Origin: Chelydra serpentina | Taxonomy: Eukaryota > Chordata > Testudines > Chelydridae | Length of the DNA: 64,000 bases | Assembly (NCBI GenBank): GCA_037349315.1 | Contig: JBAIAC010000026.1 | Coordinates: forward strand, 5,766,001-5,830,000 | Reading direction: 5' to 3' | In this document: piece after piece, positions 24,580 through 36,784 of the stretch | Layout of the letters: the number at the start of each line of letters is the position of its first letter | Position numbering within the stretch: the first letter of the stretch is position 1 | The notes under the pieces: model-generated | Seen by the model: the letters and a program-made list of their open reading frames with translations, nothing else | What the model was told of the DNA's origin: nothing | Database searches by the model: none | Translations under genes and position numbers: made by a program

Positions 24580-25020
24580 CCACACCTGTGGAACACCTGA
24601 ACCAGGTAAAGAGGAGAAAGAAAAGGACTCAGGATGACATGTTCAGTGAGACCCTGCAAACCAGTGCTGCATCAGACTGTATGGAGAAAGAGAGACTGCA
24701 TGGAGGATGAATACTGCCGCAGACTGTCTGGAGAAAGAAAGAGCAGACAAAAGAGAGACCCAGGAGCCAGAGAGGAAGATGCACCAGGACATAATGGGGT
24801 ACCTCCACCAGCAAACACGGGTACTGCTGACTCTTGTGCACCTACAGGTTCATCAATCACTGGTGGCTCGCCTCCCTTTGCAATCCATCGAGAATGCCAT
24901 TGCAGCACCTCCCTTTCCTCCCCTCCCCCCCAACATGTCACATGGCATCGGGGCGGCAGGTCTACACCTACTACTCACCCTGCAGGAGACATTAAGGACA
25001 ACCACAGCTTCTCATAGTGA
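24580..25020 (+). pseudogene. Harbinger Myb-like protein, C-terminal part, left arm
   Basis: Pieces such as KRRKRTQDDMFSE(T), NTAADCLEKERADKRETQ and RKMHQDIMGYLHQQTRVL match the basic and coiled-coil C-terminus of the Myb-like partner, in at least two frames. Separated from the N-terminal part by inserts and by an apparent intron starting GTAAGTG near 23112. Confidence 0.6.
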
Positions 25021-25799
25021 TTTGTGAAAGCCACAGTCGCTGTCTGTGTAGATACTATGGACAGAATGTTCTTTCCCCTTGTTAAATTCTGTTCCAGTAA
25101 CATATAAAGTTTTTAATGCATCTGATTTTTAAATTGCATGGATTTTTCTTTGCATTGGTTTTGGTACTGAATAACATTCTATTTGGAAAATAATTCATCT
25201 TTATTAGTTAACAACATATGCTGTGGAGTGCTTAGCAGTTCTGAATGCACCTGATTACTTGGTACTGCACAGTGTGACAACTCATTGGCTCAGTGAGAAA
25301 CACAGTGTAATAATCATAAAAGTACAGCAAGCACCACCAAATTAATAGGTGCACTGACACTGTTATAGTCCTAGATGTACACGAAGCACCACACAATCTG
25401 TAACAGGGCAGGGAGAGAACAGTACATCACAACGCATTACTGTGGCTCATGGTTAAAGTGCACTTAAAGTCTCCCTGAGCAGTATAGCTGTCAGAAGTAA
25501 GGCCCTCGGTTACACCTGCTCAGTACTTCTGATGCCCTAACGAGCCAGCTAGATTGCTTGATGGTCCACCCAGCCTGATTGGCTGAGGAAGCAGCAGACT
25601 GGTTATGAAACCAGAACTGCTGAGCACCAGCCAGCATATGTTGTCAACGAATAAAGAAACTGTTCCAAATAATAGAATTTTATTCCATAACCAAACCTGT
25701 GCAAAAAAAAAAAATCATTTAAAAACAAATACATTTTAAAAAATTAATAAAACTTAAATTAAGAAAACAGACCTTATGAAGGAGAAAGAACATTCATGT

Positions 25800-27700
25800 C
25801 CCTTTCAGCTACACATAAACCACCTGTGGCTTCCACAGGTCTGCATATGTGACACTGTGATTGTCTTTAATGATGGAGTGGTAGGGGTAATGCAGTGACC
25901 CCTGAAGCCCCATGGAATGTTGAGGAAAGACATAGGGAGGTCTGGATATTGAGTTCTCAATGGGTTGCAGAGTGAGGCAAGCATGGGACTGGTGAGTCTG
26001 CAGCATCTGTGTTTGCTACCTCAGAATCCCCATTATATCCTGGTGCAGCTCCCTTTCATTTTTTTGCACCTTTCTTCTCTTCACTCTATCCTTCTCCAGG
26101 CTGTCTGCAATGTTCATCCTCCCGGCCCTGTTCTCACTGTCCGATGCAGAACTGGCTTGCAGGATCTCCTGGAACATGTCATCCTGAGTCCTCTTCCTTC
26201 TCCTCCTTATCTGGCTCAGGTGTTCTGTGGGTGTGGAGGGGGAGACCCTGAAGGCCACAATGGCAGCAGCTGCAGATAAAACACACAGTGGTAGCATTTT
26301 CAGTGTATTCACTATGGAAAGTGAAACTTAAGTGCTGAACTCACTCCCCTAAAGTTTTAAGTACTATAGTCTCACTTCTGCTTGGGATTGCTTGTGCACG
26401 GCGCCAGTCACAGCACCAGTCATGGTGAGTATGGTCCACCAGGGATTGGGGAAATTAGGAGGGAATTGCTTGTCTGCATGATTCTAGTAGTATAGGGCAA
26501 TGGCACTGAATACTGGCACCATATTTCACAGGCAATGGTGATTTCAGCTCATATCTCACTTCTGAGGGTAAGAAAAGCAGAAAGAGCACAGCTGCTGCTG
26601 GCATCCTGAGGCCATCCAGGCCATACCAGATGCTGCTAGACTGTGTACCACAATGGTGCCTGCCGAAGTTATTGCTGAATAGCATGGGAAAGTGTCCTAC
26701 TGTGGAGGAAGAAATAAGACAGCTAGGGTGACCAGACGTCCCAATAAAATCGGGACCGTCCCGATTTTTTTTCTTTTGTCCCACGTCCCGACCGGGCTTC
26801 TTCCTTCTGTTTTTTTTTTTTTCTTTTGCTCAACAAGTTCGGCGGCGTCCTCGCATCTGGTCCCCTAAACAGCCCTCCCTAGAAACCTTTGGCAGAGGAT
26901 TGCAGAATACCTCCATGGAAGTTTCACAGAGATCTCTCTCTCTCTCTGCCTTACCCTGCTCATAATTCTAGAGGGGAATGAAAAGCAGATATCAATTCTA
27001 CCTCTCTTGGATGTACCACTACCTCTTCTAGCAAGAGTAAATTAATGATAAGTCAAAAGCTCCCTGCTACTTTGGGAGTGCCATCCCTGTAATTTTAAAT
27101 TAAACTACACACTTACCTGAGGATCCTTCCCCCTGCATTGGGCTTGCCCGTGTTTAAGTGGTGGCACTGGCTGGACTGTGATGGAGTCAAAAACAGGTCT
27201 AGCCTTGCTGGCCAGCTGGCTCCCCCAGTCAGCTGTCCCCCATACTCCATCTCCTCCTTGCTGTTCACAGCAGGGGCTTGTGACTTGGGCTTCTCAGAGG
27301 TATACATGGTGCTCTTGGGGGTGGGGTGGTGTCTCTGCTGAGTATGGCATGTAGTTCTTTCTAAAAGTGGCAGGTCTGTGGCTCGGCACTGGATCAATTG
27401 TTGGCCTCCCTAGCCTTCTGGTATGCCTGCTGGCTCCTTGGCTTTCACGTTGCACGCTGCTGGTCCCTGTTGTAGCCCTTGCCTGCTCATGGCAATCTGC
27501 TCATAGATGTCCATGTTTCTGAAGCTGATTTGGAGCTGTGCCTGCATAGCCTCTTTTCCCTACAGGCCAAGGAGATCCAATACCTCCGGTCCACTCTAGA
27601 CAGGAGTGAGTCTGGATTGTGTAGCCGGCATGGTCAGCTGGGAAGTTGCACTCAACAATGGAGAGCTGCTAGGTGTGCTCCTGAAGCTGGTCATTCAGGA
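25800..27700 (-). pseudogene. Harbinger Myb-like protein, right-arm copy (inverted)
   Basis: The minus strand carries the same gene as the left arm: a degraded Myb domain (27650-27380), PKSQAPAVNSKEEMEYGG near 27290, and the C-terminal RRRRKRTQDDMFQEILQASS with ERELHQDIMGILR (26225-26016). Frameshifts and stops in the N-terminal half. An apparent intron starts CAG/GTAAGTGTG near 27116, at the place matching the left-arm copy. Confidence 0.65.
26724..26867. mobile_element. hAT MITE (TAGGGTGACC ends), worn
   Basis: Left end TAGGGTGACCAGACGTCCC, right end ATCTGGTCCCCTA. Its flanks GCTGTCTT and GCTGTT (minus strand) look like an 8-bp duplication with a deletion. The mirror position in the left arm (near 23405) lacks it, which confirms insertion. 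Confidence 0.75.
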
Positions 27701-28409
27701 AAAGGAATTTCAAAAATTCATTGGGATTTAATGGGGAGGTTGGGCTTCCGGTCTCCGTGACCCCTAAGCAGTGGAGCTCGCAAAGTGGTTAGCATGGGGC
27801 ATTGTGGAATAGCTGCTGGAGGACAGTAACAGTTGACTAAGTAAGGCAGGGTCTACACTCACACTGCGTCTACCTAAGAACTTCGACCTTGGTTCTATGC
27901 TGCTCGGGGAGGTGATGTTATTAAATCAGTGTAATAGGTACTTACATTGGCGGGAGCCAAATTTTAGTGTAGACACATGCACAAGTAAGTTGACGTAAGC
28001 TGTCTTGCATCGACCTAACTTTACAGTGTAAACCCGGCCTCAGAAAAGCTAACAAGAATGGTGCACTTCACTACCTCCATTCAGAACCCTGTAGGCAATG
28101 TGAAATTGACCTGATTCTTGTCAGTTTCCTGTTTGGGAAAGCTCTGAGCAGCAGGGGCAAACAATGGATTTTTGCTCCTCACTGCCCAGGAGGGTTCAAA
28201 AAAATTAAAGGCAGTTAATTGACCCATGGACAATTTTCAGCACCTAGAATACGTCAATTCTCAGGTCAGCTCTCAGGGAAAGTCATCTGCCCTGGGATCC
28301 CAAAATGTAAACTTCCTCAATAACAGGGACAGAAACAAGTTCTGCATACCCTCAAGATCCTTTCCCTAGCCCATTAGCATCACTTCCACTTACACAATAT
28401 AAGTCTCCT

Positions 28410-29755
28410 CTTGCCTTCACATACAACTCCTGATCTTCTCAATTCAAGTATTCCTACAGTTTCAGGCATGCTAGCAGCTCTGCTGAGTGAGCCACACTTG
28501 AAAAGGGAAATTGAGCCTCCTACATCACTAGCAGCTTGGCACTGCTGCCGTGTCTGCTTCTTCTTATACCTAGAAGCAGCATTTGACTTGGTGCCACATG
28601 ACATTTTGATTAAAAAATTAGACTGCTATAAAATTAACACGGCATACATTCAATGGATTAAAAACTGGCAGGTCTCAAAATATAATTGTAAACTAGGAAT
28701 TGTCATCAAGTGAGTCTGTATCCAATGGGGTCCAGCAGGGATTGGTTCTTGGCCCTACGCTATTTAACATTTTTATTAATGACCTGGAAAAAAACATAGA
28801 ATCATCATTGATAAAGTCTTCAGATGACACACAAATTGGGGGAGCGGTAAATAAAGAAGAGAAGAGGTCACTGATTCAGAGTGATCTGCATCGCTCGGAA
28901 AACAGGGCGCAAGCAAACAATATGCATTTTATACATTTAGCCATATTAAATCTAGGAACAAAGAATGTAGGCCATATTTACAAGCTGGGAGACTCTATCC
29001 TGGGAAGCAGTAACTTTGAAAAAGATTTGAGGGTCATGGTGGATAACCTGCTGAACATGAGTTCCCAATGTGACACAATGGCCTAAAGGCTAATGTGATC
29101 CTGGAATCCACAGACAAAAGAATCTCAAGGAGAAGACAGGTTATTTTACTTCTGTATTTAGCACTGGTGTAAGCACTGCTGGAATATTGTGTCCAGTTCT
29201 AGTGTGCACAATGCAAGAACAATGTAGATAAACTGGAGAGTGTTCAGAGCCATGAGAATAACTAAAGGATTAGAAAACATGCTTTACAGTGAGACTCAAG
29301 GAGCTCAATCTATTTTGCGTAACAAAGAGAAGGTTAAGGGATAACTTGATCACAGTCTACAAGTACCTACGTAGGGAACAAATATTTAATAATGGGCTCT
29401 TCAATCTAGCAGAGAAAGGTATACAATCTAATGGCTGGAAGTTGAAGCTAGGCAAATTCAGATTGGAAATAAGATGTAAATGTTTGATAGTAAGGGAAAT
29501 TAACCATTGGAACAATTTACCAGAGGTTGTGGTGGATTCTTCATCACTGAAAATGTATAAAATCAAAATTGGATGTTTTCTAAAAGATATGCTCTAGGGA
29601 TTTTAGGGAGAAGTTCTGTGTGTTATATGGATCAGAGTAGATGATCACAGTGGCCCCTTCTGGCCTTGGAATCTGCGAATCTATGAAATTCTATGGTCTG
29701 TGAGACACGTTTGACTAGATCACCTAATGATTCCTGCTGTCCTTAAATTCTATGA
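28410..29755 (+). mobile_element. CR1 LINE, 5'-truncated, broken
   Basis: RT pieces [37 protein letters not shown] and SSDDTQIGGA, thumb MSSQCDTMA, then the C-terminal NNGLFNLAEKG and a CR1 3' tail CCTTAAATTCTATGAATCATG. Several frameshifts. Confidence 0.85.
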
Positions 29756-29759
29756 ATCA

Positions 29760-31220
29760 TGAAAACCTTTTACCAATCCTTCTGCACAAACACTTTTACC
29801 AAAGTTTTTCCCTCCCTGTGGATGTTTGGTGTGGGACTTGGTAGCATCTGTATTACAAATCATAAAAGCTTCCTTTTGGAAAGGCAGACAGCACCAAATT
29901 ATTCAGGAATTCATGAAGAAATTTTCCTTCCATGTAAAAAAGGGTCTTAATACAAATAATTAGGAATGCTTATAGTTGCATGCATACACACACACACACA
30001 CACACATTCTTAAAGTATGTCACCAGTGACTAGCACTAACAATAATAGCAACAATTTCTCAATTAAACAGTTATAACAAACTGCAACGTTTTTATTTTAC
30101 AATTTCAGATTCAAAGTCAACAAGAGGAATGAGTTGTCAACTGAGTAAATATGATTTAATTAACAGTGAATCATGCATCTCACTTACTACACTTGCAGTT
30201 GTCTGACGTCAGAAAAATTCAAAAAGCTGACCCTCGATTATTTTCATCAGAGGTTTCTGTGCATGATAGCGGATAAGTTGAAAGAAAACAAGATGCACTT
30301 TGGTTGTTATATCAAAGTACTGAATTGCATCTTTTCAAATGGTATTCACTGAATATTCAGACAATGAAATGACCATATTACTGAAAAAACCTTTATCTGT
30401 CACTCTTTCCTATGTAATTTGAATGCAACATTATTGTTTCAAATACTGATTAGTTCAATAGAGGACATCGAAAGTTATCTGCATAAACTTTAAAGCAAAG
30501 GGGCTACCAGTCTGAATGTTTCCACAAACTTAGTCAAACACAGTTGGCAAATCTATGATGGAATTTTGGAATTAAAAACAGGAAAGAAAGTGAAGATATT
30601 CCAGCTACAGATTAAATGTTCTCCAAATTCCTTGAAAAGGCAAGTCACTCTGCTGCTGTATGAGTCTCACAGCAAGTCTAAAGACTGGTTCAACTAATTG
30701 TATAATAGGGTCATATCCTTTAAATAGTTTGTGAGCCCTCCAGTGACACTCTCACTGTGTCCTAGAGACCAGTCAGAGCATTAAGGTAGGCCTTGTATGT
30801 TTATATAATCAATTAACTTGATTATTTCGGAACCAAATGTGCCCATGTGGTTTCTTCATATTTTAGATGTGAAACAAACAAGAGACATCAAAAGAAATAT
30901 TTTTATATTTATTACACAATTAAATGAATTTTGATAAATGTAGCCATTTTCCTTGTTCTTAATTTGTCTTACAAATAGGATTCATACAGACTTCATAAAT
31001 TTTAACTGTTCATATAATTCCTATGAAAACATTCCAGACAGATTTGCAACAAATTGGTTGATTATTGCTTTCGGGTTTGGTTTTTTAATATGCATATTGT
31101 ATGTTTACTAACAAAGAAAATGGGACTACAGAAAAATTTTGGCCAAGAAATGAAGCTTTGGCTCTGGGTGTGGCATATCCTCATCTATTCATTATAGTCA
31201 CAAGGATGCATCCCTTGAGG
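29760..31220. other. Intergenic DNA with a (CA)n tract
   Basis: AT-rich sequence. The only recognisable feature is a CA microsatellite at 29985-30005. Long runs without open frames; no RNA gene seen. Confidence 0.4.
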
Positions 31221-31224
31221 TGAC

Positions 31225-31655
31225 CCAAAAGTATTTTGTGTTATATAGAGCTAGTCTTAACTCAGTTCCTCTACAAATCAGAAGTGGATCAGTGTATGAC
31301 AAACAAAACATTAGTACTTCTTCACACAAAGCACCGTAACCCTGTGGAACTCTTGCCAGGGGATGTTGTGAAGGCCAAAACTAACTGGGTTCAAACAAGA
31401 ATTAGATCAGTTCATGGGGGATAGGTCTATCAATGGCAATTGGTCAGAGATACAACCCTGTTCTCTGGGTGTCCCTAAGCCTCTGATTGCCAGATGCTGG
31501 GATTGGATGACAGGAGATAGATCACTTTGGTAATTGCTCTGTTCTGTTCATTCACTCTGAAATACCTGGCATTGGCCACTGTCAGACGACAGGATACTGG
31601 GCTAGCTAGACCTTTGATCTGACCCTATACGGCCATTCTTATATGTCAGCATATT
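31225..31655 (+). mobile_element. CR1 3' fragment (different subfamily)
   Basis: The 3' region includes TGGATGACAGGAGATAGATC, CATTGGCCACTGTCAGA and CTGACCCTATACGGCCATTC. The same subfamily occurs inverted at 51028-51300. Confidence 0.8.
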
Positions 31656-32029
31656 GCTCAAGCATAAAGGGTCAGACTGGAGGAGTGACATGTCCCCGCT
31701 ACTTCACAACAACCGAAGTCACCAGGACGTGTGCTTTGGGGGCCGTGAGAAGTATTTCATGCATAGCCACTCAAAGCCACTTTGTTTGAATAATTAATCC
31801 CAATTATTATACAATTCAGTCACATGGACTTTGGTAACATTTCTAATAATGCATCCTACATAGATGATTTTAAAAACACCATGGTGTTGGAAGAAGGACG
31901 TGGGCTACGGTTGCCAACCCCCCAGGATTGGCCTGGAGTCCCCAGGAATTGAAGATGAGCCTTTAATTAAAGATTATGTCATGTGACAACATCTCCACGA
32001 ACACATCCAACCACAACTGGCCACGCTAA

Positions 32030-32660
32030 TGTGCGCACCACAACGACAGGGCTGCGGGACTCAGGGCTCCCCTGCGGCCCACGGGCCTGGCCAGGAGCCC
32101 CCACCCTGGCAGGGGGGTTGCAGTGAAAAACTGCCCGCCCCGGCGCTCGCCTTCCAACGGGCCGCACGCCGGGCCGAGCAGGGCGCTGCCCCCCGAGCGC
32201 CGGCACGCGCAGCAGGCCCCGCTAGCCGGGGGGATCTCCTGGGGCTCCTCTCCCAGCCCGCCCGGCTGCTCCCATCCCCCAGCACCCGCAAGCGGAGGTT
32301 CCCTCCGGGCCGGGCTGCCCCTGCCGAACGGCTCCGCCCTCCGCAGCCGGACGAGCCGCTCGGGAGACCCCGCTCCCCAGGCTACGGCCGCTCCTCACCT
32401 TCTCCCCGCAGTGAGAGGCGGCTCCGGGCACCCCGCTCCTGCCTCATCCCGCGGGGCGCGCTCAGGGCCAGGCCGGTGGCTCCAGGCGCCTCCCGTGCGC
32501 TGGCCTGAGACAGGCCGCTAGGCCCGTCTCCATAGCGACGGCTACGGCGCGGCGCAAGGACCAAACCGCGCAGTCGACGGGCTGGCTCCGTTCCCACGGC
32601 TCGGGCCGGGCGATCAGCTTCTGGGCCTGAGAACAGGCGGGGCAGCGCCACTTACCCTCC
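32030..32660 (-). promoter_or_regulatory. ZDHHC1: CpG island, candidate ZDHHC1 promoter and first exon
   Basis: Strongly GC-rich and CpG-rich against AT-rich surroundings. On the minus strand there are two good splice-donor matches, AGAAG/GTGAGG (donor at 32398) and GGAGG/GTAAGT (donor at 32655). It lies 12 kb upstream of the ZDHHC1 start exon, which begins right at an acceptor and so needs an upstream non-coding exon. Which donor is used, and the start site, are not determined. Confidence 0.55.
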
Positions 32661-32689
32661 CCCAGCTTCACAAGGGCGAGTCCACCGAG

Positions 32690-33240
32690 CCCCCGACCCA
32701 CTTCCCCAACACCACGCGCGAGACACTTACCCACCCTACCTCCCCCCCGACCCTGATCCACTGCCCCAACACCCGCGAGACCCTGACCCTACTGTACCCT
32801 CCAGAGACCCCAACCCACTGCCCCAACACCCGCGAGACCCCCACCCTACTCCCTCGAGACCCCAACCCACTGCCCCAACACCCGCGAGACCCCCCACCCA
32901 CCTACCCCCCGAGACCCCAACCCGCTGACCCAACACCACGCGTGAGACACTTACCCACCCTGCCTCCCCCCCAGACCCTGATCCACTGCCCCAACACCCG
33001 CGAGACCCCGACCCTACTGTACCCCCCAGAGACCCCAACCCACTGCCCCAACACCCGTGAGACCCCCACCCACCCTACCCCCGAGACCCCAACCCACTGC
33101 CCCAACACCCGTGAGACCCCCACCCACCCTACCCCCGAGACCCCAATCCACTGCCCCAACACCCCCCACCCTACCCTACTCCCCCCCCCCGAGACCCAAC
33201 CCACTGCCCCAACACCCGCAAGACCCCCACCCAACCCCGG
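32690..33240. repeat. Minisatellite, unit about 50-60 bp
   Basis: About ten units of CCCAACACCCGCGAGACCCC ... AACCCACTG, C-rich on the plus strand. A variant with GAGACACTTACCCACCC recurs at 32704-32763 and 32929-32988, showing a higher-order period of about 225 bp. It abuts the CpG island. Confidence 0.9.
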
Positions 33241-33244
33241 CAAT

Positions 33245-34005
33245 AACCCCAAAACTGCTCCTGGAGAGCCAATACACCTAACTCCGAAGCGCTCACCGGG
33301 GAGCAATAACCTCAATCTTGAAACTGCTCAGCGAGCAGCCATGACAAGTAACTCGGAACTGCTCAGCAGAGAGCGATAACAAACCCCATGCTTCCTAGTA
33401 AGGCCAGTGAAGGGGGCCTGGCTGCCAAGGGTGGAAATAATGGAGGTGGTTGACACTGTGGCTGCAGCAGATGTAGGTAGCAAATTCACCACAGCCACTC
33501 GGGCATACACCTGGCTGCCCTGGGGAGTGGTGCCCCCAGTGCTGGTAGAAGGCCTCGTGGGGGGGAAGAAGAATGGAAATGCTCCTAGAGGCCTTCTTCT
33601 TACTGCGTTTGTCGCCCATTTCACGACTTTGATGCATGATTTATCCCTGTCAGATAAGACAATATATTTGCATGCTAGGATCTGTAAATCTGTATTTATT
33701 CATGCCATATATAACCAAATAAAAAATGGGTTTCCTCTACGTTTATAGAAACTCTCTCTATACAGGAATAAAGCTATACCAATAGAAGCACTTCTCTACT
33801 GGTATAACTGCATCCAGACCAGCGGTGTACTGTTTTAAGGCTATCAGTTTTCAACTGAATTTTGTTAATGTTAAAACAAAATACAAACTGTGTGTGGACC
33901 GGCCCTAAGGGATTTTGTTTAATTTTTAGCCACCGGATGGGTGTTTTCAAACTGTCTGACCTCTAACAAATTATTAATGAGGCAGGGATTTCAGAGAACA
34001 AAGAT
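33245..34005. other. Intergenic DNA, no recognised gene
   Basis: Two overlapping minus-strand open frames (33328-33624, 33395-33637) lie here, but neither resembles a family I know. The rest is AT-rich. Confidence 0.3.
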
Positions 34006-34007
34006 AG

Positions 34008-34245
34008 GTTTCAGTGTAGTAGCCGTGTTAGTCTGTGTCAGCAAAACGAAAATAAGAAAGAAAAACTTGTAGCACCTTAGAGACTAACAAATTATTTCAG
34101 CATAAGCTTTCGTGGGTTAGTACCCACTTCATCGGATGCATGGAATGAAACACACAGCAGACAGATATTTATACAGTCAGAGAAACATGATAAGGTGGAA
34201 GTGCATAGACCAACCTTATGAGGCTAATTAATTGAGAGGCACCAT
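34008..34245 (-). mobile_element. PLE 3' end fragment (pLTR)
   Basis: GTGTAGTAGCCGTGTTAGTC, GCACCTTAGAGACTAACAAA and CATAAGCTTTCGTGGG are the reverse complement of the PLE end seen at 24430-24530, with further PLE 3' sequence to about 34245. Confidence 0.8.
34108..34135 (-). ncRNA. Hammerhead-like motif in PLE end
   Basis: Minus strand: CCGATGA, extra A, arms GTGGGT/ACCCAC, then GAAA. The same core change as the copy at 24440. Confidence 0.45.
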
Positions 34246-34863
34246 AACAGCAGGGGAAGAAAGAGAACAAAGAAAAGCCTTGGCAAAAGGCCGCCTGTGT
34301 GATTAGATGTGGGGGGGCTATCTGGGAATAGATTGTTACAGAAGCACCTCTGCTCATGAAAACCAGTCTCTGCCTTCCTCAAGAGAGAGATGTTCAGTGA
34401 TGTGTGAGAGATCTGGGCGGAGAAAGCATCAAGGCCACTTACTGTACATATACACATCTATAAAGCTGATTTCCAGCCTTGGTTGGAAAGACTTCAAGGC
34501 GCAGGGCTCCAAACCTTAGAGTGAAACAGATTCGGAGGGGAATAAAAGCTGAGAGGATGTGTGGAAAAATAAAGATATGAAAAGCTCTTCCTCGGGGAGC
34601 TGAAAAATCTGATGATTCACCACAGCTCTGCACCTTGTGTCATGTATACATGTGAAAAGCAAGTGTGGAACGATTCCACGCTGAGCCAGTGGCATTTGAC
34701 ACTCTGCTGGTGTAACAGGTCACATAAGCTACAGCGGATCAGGCCCAGGGCCAGCTGCCACAAGAAAGGATAGAACAAACTATAGGGCCAATGCCTGAGA
34801 GGTGCTGAGCACTTGCCACTGCCGTGGCAGCCAATGGGAAATGCAGATGCTCAGCACTTAGGG

Positions 34864-35169
34864 CAGGGGTAGGCAACCTATGGCACAGGTGCCAAAGGCG
34901 GCACGTGAGCTGATTTTCCGTGGCACTCGCACTACCTAGGTCCTGGCCACCGATCTCGGGGGCTCTGCATTTTAATTTAATTTTAAGTGACGCTTCTTAA
35001 ACATTTTTAAAACCTTATTTACTTTACATACAACAATAGTTTAGTTATATATTAAAGACATAGAAAGAGACCTAAAAATGTTAAAATGTATTACTGGCAC
35101 GCAAAACCTTAAATTAGAGTGAATAAATGAAGACTGGGCACACCACTTCTGAAAGGTTGCCCATCCCTG
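34864..35169. mobile_element. hAT MITE (CAGGGGTAGGCAACC ends)
   Basis: Ends CAGGGGTAGGCAACC and GGTTGCCCATCCCTG, with exact 8-bp duplication ACTTAGGG (34856-34863, 35170-35177). AT-rich core, 306 bp. Confidence 0.9.
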
Positions 35170-35319
35170 ACTTAGGGCGTACTGCTGAGAACATGAATAA
35201 TTTTACTCATGTGAGTCATTACATTAAAGCCAGTGGATGCATGTGATGAAAGTTACATGTTTAAGTGTGTGCAGGATCAGGTACATGTTTCAATATTTTA
35301 CTTGGTCTGGAAAATAACA

Positions 35320-36462
35320 ATCCCTTTTTAGCAAAGCTTTTGATATAGTCTCCCACAGTATTCTTGCCAGCAAGTTAAAGAAGTATGGGCTGGATGAATG
35401 GACTGTAAGGTGAATAGAAAACTGGCTAGATGGTCGGGCTCAACGGGTAGTGATCAATGGCTCCATGTCTAGTTGGCAGCCGGTATCAAGCGGAGTGCCC
35501 CAAGGGTCGGTGCTGGGGCCGGTTTTGTTCAATATCTTCATTAACGATCTGGAGGATGGTGTGAACTGCACCCTTAGCAAGTTTGCAGATGACACTAAAC
35601 TGGGAGGAGTGGTTGATACGCTGGAGGGTAGGGATAGGATACAGAGGGACCTAGACAAATTAGAGGATTGGGCCAAAAGAAATATGATGAGGTTCAACAA
35701 GGACAAGTGCAGAGTCCTGCACTTAGGACGGAAGAATCCCATGCACTGCTATAGACTAGGGACCGAATGGCTGGGCAGCAGTTCTGCAGAAAAGGACCTA
35801 GGGGTTACAGTGGACGAAAAGCTGAATATGAGTCAACAGTGTGCCCTAGTTGCCAAGAAGGCTAAAGTCAATTTGGGTTGTATAAGTAGGGGCATTTCCA
35901 GCAGATCGAGGGACGTGATCATTCCCCTCTATTCGGCACTGGTGAGGCCTCATTTGGAGTACTGTGTCCAGTTTTGGGCCCCACACTACAAGAAGGATGT
36001 GGATAAATTGGAAAGAGTCCAGCGGAGGGCAACAAAAATATTAGGGGGCTGGAGCACATGACTTATGAGGAGGGGCTGAGGGAACTGGGATTGTTTAGCC
36101 TGCAGAAGAGAAGAATGAGGGGGGATTTGATAGCTGCTTTCAACTACCTGAAAGGGGGTTCCAAAGAGGATGGGTCTAGACTGTTCTCAGTGGTGGCAGA
36201 TGACAGAACAAGGAGTAATGGTCTCAAGTTGCAGAGGGGGAGGTTTAGGTTGGATATTAGGAAAAACTTTTTCACTAGTAGGGTGGTGAAGAACTGGAAT
36301 GGGTTACCTAGGGAGGTGGTGGAATCTCCTTCCTTAGAGGTTTTTAAGGTCAGGCTTGAGAAAGCCCTGGCTGGGATGATTTAGTTGGGGTTGGTCCTGC
36401 TTTGAGCACAGGGTTGGACTAGAACCTCCTTAGGTCCCTTCCAACCCTGAGATTCTATGATG
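35320..36462 (+). mobile_element. CR1 LINE, 5'-truncated, relatively young
   Basis: The RT C-terminal two thirds is almost open: KAFDIVSHSILASKLKKYG, a stop in TVR*IENW near 35410, then an open stretch from 35450 to 36061 with [20 protein letters not shown] and FADDTKLGG (both catalytic Asp kept). After a frameshift near 36050 comes [20 protein letters not shown] to the end. 3' tail CCAACCCTGAGATTCTATGA. Confidence 0.92.
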
Positions 36463-36464
36463 CC

Positions 36465-36780
36465 CCCCCAAGTGTGCCTCACAGACCAGCCTCTACGCAA
36501 GGAGCTGGCCTGCCTGCCCTAAGAAGTCTCTTCCACCTCTGAAGAACCTGATCCTATGAATACAAAGCAGCAGCCAACAACTGTGTGGCAAGATCTGAAA
36601 CCTGTTTTGCTGTGGTGCCTTGTTGATTGCCCTGGCTGGAGGAAGCTGGGTTGGTAAGGTGGAAAACTTTGTACAATTGCGCTGATCTGGCCTTGAAATG
36701 GAGAAGGAAACTCCAAATCTTGCTGAGTTAGGAAACAGGAAATTACTCATAGAGGGAGCAGGCAGGCCGCAAAGAGCCAG
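36465..36780. other. Intergenic DNA upstream of SLC38A7, no recognised feature
   Basis: About 300 bp between the CR1 end and the SLC38A7 promoter; nothing recognised. Confidence 0.35.
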
Positions 36781-36784
36781 CTGT

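Larger units (their letters stand above)
21462..28039. mobile_element. PIF/Harbinger-like foldback: two inverted Myb-gene copies
   Basis: The termini are inverted repeats: GGCCTGGTCTACAATACAAA on the left, and the reverse complement of AACCCGGCC on the right. They are flanked by TTA (21459-21461) and TCA (28040-28042), near a TWA target site. Throughout, the left arm matches the reverse complement of the right arm. Examples are CAACATATGCTG near 25211 with its mate near 25640, and the TTAATTTACTC...AGAAGAGG segments near 23196 and 27035. The axis is near 25430. Each arm carries a broken Myb/SANT-like gene of the kind that accompanies Harbinger transposases; no transposase is seen. Nested inserts lengthen the left arm by about 1.3 kb. 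Confidence 0.7.

Noticed and set aside
32029..32521. Long plus-strand frames in the CpG island
   Set aside because: Stop-poor because of GC content, with low-complexity Arg/Ala/Pro composition.
33328..33637. Two overlapping minus-strand open frames of 98 and 80 codons
   Set aside because: Both frames are open, but neither shows a domain, splice support or family resemblance I can name. Could be a worn processed pseudogene; not reported as a gene.
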